Shown here piece by piece: positions 12,979 to 15,349 of a stretch of DNA of 15,349 bases. Each line of letters opens with the position of its first letter. Positions within the stretch are counted from its first letter, which is position 1. The notes beneath the pieces were generated by a model. That model was not told the DNA's origin. It searched no databases and worked only from the letters and a program-made list of their open reading frames with translations. The stretch is from Oscillospiraceae bacterium (lineage in GTDB: Bacteria > Bacillota > Clostridia > Oscillospirales > Oscillospiraceae). The stretch lies in NCBI GenBank assembly GCA_009785655.1, contig WQVW01000010.1:1-15349 (forward strand), in the 5' to 3' direction. Made by a program: the position numbers and the translations under genes.

Positions 12979-15048
12979 TTGCCGAGACAATACCCACTTG
13001 AAAAAACAAGAAACATTGGCATAATGGCTCATATAGACGCGGGAAAGACCACGACAACAGAGCGTATATTGTTCTATACCGGTCGCACACACAAGCTTGG
13101 CGAAACGCATGAAGGCGCCGCCACAATGGACTGGATGGAGCAAGAGCAAGAGCGAGGGATAACCATCACCTCCGCCGCCACAACCTGTTTCTGGAACGAT
13201 CACCGCATTAACATTATTGATACCCCCGGACACGTTGACTTCACCGTTGAGGTTGAGCGGTCACTGCGTGTGCTGGACGGTTCAGTCACAGTCATGTGCG
13301 CCAAAGGCGGGGTTGAGCCGCAATCAGAAACCGTCTGGCGCCAAGCGGATCACTATCAAGTCCCGCGCATGATCTATGTCAACAAAATGGACATCGTCGG
13401 CGCTGACTTTTTCAACGTGGTTCAGATGGTTCATGACAGGCTGAAAGCCAACGCGGTGCCGATTCAATTGCCAATCGGTACTGAAGCGGACTTTAAAGGC
13501 ATTATTGACCTTGTGGAGATGAACGCCGATATCTACTACGATGATCTTGGAAAAGACGTGCGTGTGGAGCCGATACCGGAAGACATGCTTCCGCTTGTGG
13601 AAGAAGCCCGGATGAAGCTGATTGAGGCTGTTTCCGACTTCGATGACGAGATCATGGAGAAGTATCTTGAAGGCGAAGACATCCCAGCAGCATCGCTGAG
13701 AGCAGCGATACGCAAAGCAACGCTGGCAGTGCAGCTTATACCGGTGGCTTGCGGCACGTCATACAGGAACAAGGGTATCCAAAAATTGCTTGACGCGATT
13801 GTGGATTATCTGCCGTCACCTGTTGACATCCCGGCCATAGCGGGAACAAATCCAAACACCGATGAAGCTGATAGCCGTCCACCGTCTGACGACGCGCCGT
13901 TTTCTGCGCTCGCGTTTAAAATCATGACGGATCCTTATGTCGGCAGACTGTCATTTTTCAGGGTCTATTCAGGCTCTGTCGAAACGGGTTCTATGCTCTA
14001 CAACTCCACAAAAGGGCACAGAGAAAGGTTGGGTCGTATCCTTCAGATGCACGCCAATCACCGTGAAGATATAGAGACCACGTACACAGGGGACATCGTC
14101 GCGGCTGTTGGCCTGAAGAACACCACAACGGGCGACACGCTGTGCGACGAAAAGAACCCTATCATTCTGGAGTCGATGGAGTTCCCAGAACCGGTTATCC
14201 GCGTGGCGATTGAGCCTAAGACGAAAGCCGGACAAGAGAAAATGGGCGTAGCACTGGCCAAGCTGACTGAGGAAGACCCGACGTTTAAAACCTATTCCGA
14301 TGAAGAGACAGGTCAGACAATCATCGCCGGCATGGGCGAGCTGCATCTGGAAATCATCGTCGATAGGCTGTTGCGCGAATTCAAAGTTGAAGCCAACGTC
14401 GGCAAACCGCAGGTTTCTTACAAAGAAACGATCCGCAAATCGGCTGATGTGGATATGAAGTACGCACGTCAGTCCGGTGGTAGAGGTCAATACGGTCATG
14501 TCAAGATCATCGTGGAACCGAACGAGCCCGGCAAAGGTTACGAGTTCGTCAACAAAATCGTTGGCGGAACAATACCGAAAGAGTATATTCCGGCGGTTGA
14601 TCAGGGCATTTCCGGTGCAATGGCGGCCGGCGTGCTCGCCGGATACCAGGTTGTTGACATCAAAGTGACGTTGTACGACGGGTCTTATCACGAAGTAGAC
14701 TCCAGTGAAATGGCGTTCAAAATTGCCGGAAGCATGGCATTTAAAGAAGCGATGCACAAAGCAAGCCCTGTCTTGCTGGAGCCGATAATGAAAGTCGCTG
14801 TCACCGTGCCGGAAGAGTATATGGGCGACGTTATGGGCGACTTGAACTCACGGCGCGGACAAATTACAGGCATGGAAACAAAGCTCGGTGCCGCGCAGGT
14901 AGACGCACTTGTCCCGCTGTCCACGATGTTCGGATATGCAACATCGCTGAGATCAAACACACAGGGCAGAGGGAACTACGCAATGGAACCAAGCCATTAC
15001 GTTGAGTTGCCGAAATCAATTCAAGAAGAGGTTATGGGCAACAAATAA
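12979..15048 (+). CDS. fusA: Translation elongation factor G
   Basis: EF-G is the GTPase that drives translocation of tRNA and mRNA through the ribosome and also helps ribosome recycling. I choose the TTG at 12979 as start (MPRQYPLEKTRNIG), with GAGGAG eight to nine bases upstream, giving 689 residues, the normal length. The GTG at 12970 lies within the SD sequence and would add three residues not seen in typical EF-G. The G1 motif AHIDAGKTT is at 17-25, G3 DTPGHVDF at 81-88 and G4 NKMD at 135-138. Domain IV shows GGRGQYGHVKI, and domain V ends with GYATSLRSNTQGRGNYAMEP. Nothing suggests a tetracycline-resistance (TetM-type) or mitochondrial-like variant. It follows rpsG by 128 nt with no clear terminator between. 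Confidence 0.97.
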   Translation: MPRQYPLEKTRNIGIMAHIDAGKTTTTERILFYTGRTHKLGETHEGAATMDWMEQEQERGITITSAATTCFWNDHRINIIDTPGHVDFTVEVERSLRVLDGSVTVMCAKGGVEPQSETVWRQADHYQVPRMIYVNKMDIVGADFFNVVQMVHDRLKANAVPIQLPIGTEADFKGIIDLVEMNADIYYDDLGKDVRVEPIPEDMLPLVEEARMKLIEAVSDFDDEIMEKYLEGEDIPAASLRAAIRKATLAVQLIPVACGTSYRNKGIQKLLDAIVDYLPSPVDIPAIAGTNPNTDEADSRPPSDDAPFSALAFKIMTDPYVGRLSFFRVYSGSVETGSMLYNSTKGHRERLGRILQMHANHREDIETTYTGDIVAAVGLKNTTTGDTLCDEKNPIILESMEFPEPVIRVAIEPKTKAGQEKMGVALAKLTEEDPTFKTYSDEETGQTIIAGMGELHLEIIVDRLLREFKVEANVGKPQVSYKETIRKSADVDMKYARQSGGRGQYGHVKIIVEPNEPGKGYEFVNKIVGGTIPKEYIPAVDQGISGAMAAGVLAGYQVVDIKVTLYDGSYHEVDSSEMAFKIAGSMAFKEAMHKASPVLLEPIMKVAVTVPEEYMGDVMGDLNSRRGQITGMETKLGAAQVDALVPLSTMFGYATSLRSNTQGRGNYAMEPSHYVELPKSIQEEVMGNK

Positions 15049-15088
15049 GCCTTATCTTCGATTTTATTCGCGTAAAATATAAAAATAG

Positions 15089-15117
15089 TTGCCAAAACCA
15101 AAATAATACGGTAAAAT
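15089..15117 (+). promoter_or_regulatory. Probable promoter of tuf
   Basis: TTGCCA (15089-15094) and TAAAAT (15112-15117) are exactly 17 bases apart in an A/T-rich gap between fusA and tuf. The -10 box sits in a small perfect hairpin, CGGTA-AAA-TACCG (15109-15121). This would allow tuf to be expressed above the level of the str operon. A start near 15124 leaves about 48 nt of leader. Confidence 0.7.
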
Positions 15118-15171
15118 ACCGCATAATATTAAGAATTTTTTATTTGATATCGTAAGGAGGATTTATAAGCA

Positions 15172-15349
15172 ATGGCCAAGCAAAAGTTTGAAAGAAACAA
15201 GCCACACGTCAATATCGGTACAATCGGCCACGTTGACCATGGCAAAACAACACTGACCGCTGCAATCACAAAGTTTTTGAGCCTGACAGGTAACGCAAAA
15301 TTCGAGGCGTATGACGCCATCGACAAAGCCCCGGAAGAGCGTGAGCGCG
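15172..15349 (+). CDS. tuf: Translation elongation factor Tu (3' truncated by window end)
   Basis: EF-Tu delivers aminoacyl-tRNA to the ribosomal A site as a GTP complex. Only the first 59 codons are present. They begin MAKQKFERNKPHVNIGTIG, carry the G1 loop GHVDHGKTT (19-27) and run into the switch I region (AIDKAPEERER), as in bacterial EF-Tu. The ATG at 15172 has TAAGGAGG (15153-15160) eleven bases upstream, a slightly long but usable spacing. Its place after fusA is the standard str-operon order, and it also has its own putative promoter. Whether a second tuf copy exists cannot be judged from this window. Confidence 0.97.
   Translation, partial: MAKQKFERNKPHVNIGTIGHVDHGKTTLTAAITKFLSLTGNAKFEAYDAIDKAPEERER

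Noticed and set aside
13969..14757. A 262-codon minus-strand open frame opposite fusA, and similar ones opposite rpoC (9785-10411) and rpoB
   Set aside because: Each lies wholly within a clear, full-length translation or transcription gene on the other strand and shows no recognisable motif.

Overview
The window reads as a chromosomal housekeeping region of a low-to-mid GC Firmicute, most likely a clostridial lineage (Clostridia, perhaps Oscillospirales-like). The evidence is a tRNA-sensing T-box leader in front of leuA, strong Shine-Dalgarno (SD) sites close to AAGGAGG, consensus TTGACA/TATAAT-type promoters, GTG and TTG starts, Gram-positive-type RpoB, RpoC, S12, S7 and EF-G, and the gene order rpoB-rpoC-rpsL-rpsG-fusA-tuf. 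The species cannot be named from sequence alone.

Left part (1-3455). The 3' end of an unrecognised plus-strand gene meets the minus-strand leuA-leuC pair tail to tail, with one base between the stop codons. leuA (2-isopropylmalate synthase) and leuC (isopropylmalate isomerase large subunit) overlap in a TAATG junction. Both lie behind a strong promoter and a leader of about 300 nt. That leader carries a canonical T-box (AGGTGGTACCGCG), an intrinsic terminator and a probable CUC (Leu) specifier, so leucine starvation should switch the two genes on. leuB is absent, and leuD does not follow leuC.

Middle (3455-4163). Divergent from leuA, after about 140 nt containing only short GC-rich hairpins, lies a small gene of unknown function. 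It begins with TTG and looks like a single carboxypeptidase-regulatory-like beta-sandwich domain. A textbook rho-independent terminator follows it. Next come an A-rich stretch, a strong promoter and a leader of about 160 nt for rpoB.

Right part (4164-15349). rpoB and rpoC encode the beta and beta' subunits of RNA polymerase and overlap in a TAATG junction. The stretch of 230 bp after rpoC holds a degenerate inverted-repeat element of about 100 bp and a near-consensus promoter for rpsL. rpsL (S12), rpsG (S7, GTG start) and fusA (EF-G, TTG start) follow with unusually roomy gaps (about 140 and 128 nt). tuf (EF-Tu) has its own promoter and runs off the window edge. The usual ribosomal protein genes ahead of rpoB (rplJ-rplL) are missing here, and so is the L7Ae-like gene often found between rpoC and rpsL.

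The window is essentially ordinary core genome. I see no phage, CRISPR, defence or biosynthetic system. The more interesting items are regulatory: the Leu T-box on a two-gene leu operon, the repeat element between rpoC and rpsL, the structured rpsL-rpsG spacer, a 38-codon open frame filling the rpsG-fusA spacer, and the hairpin over the tuf -10 box.
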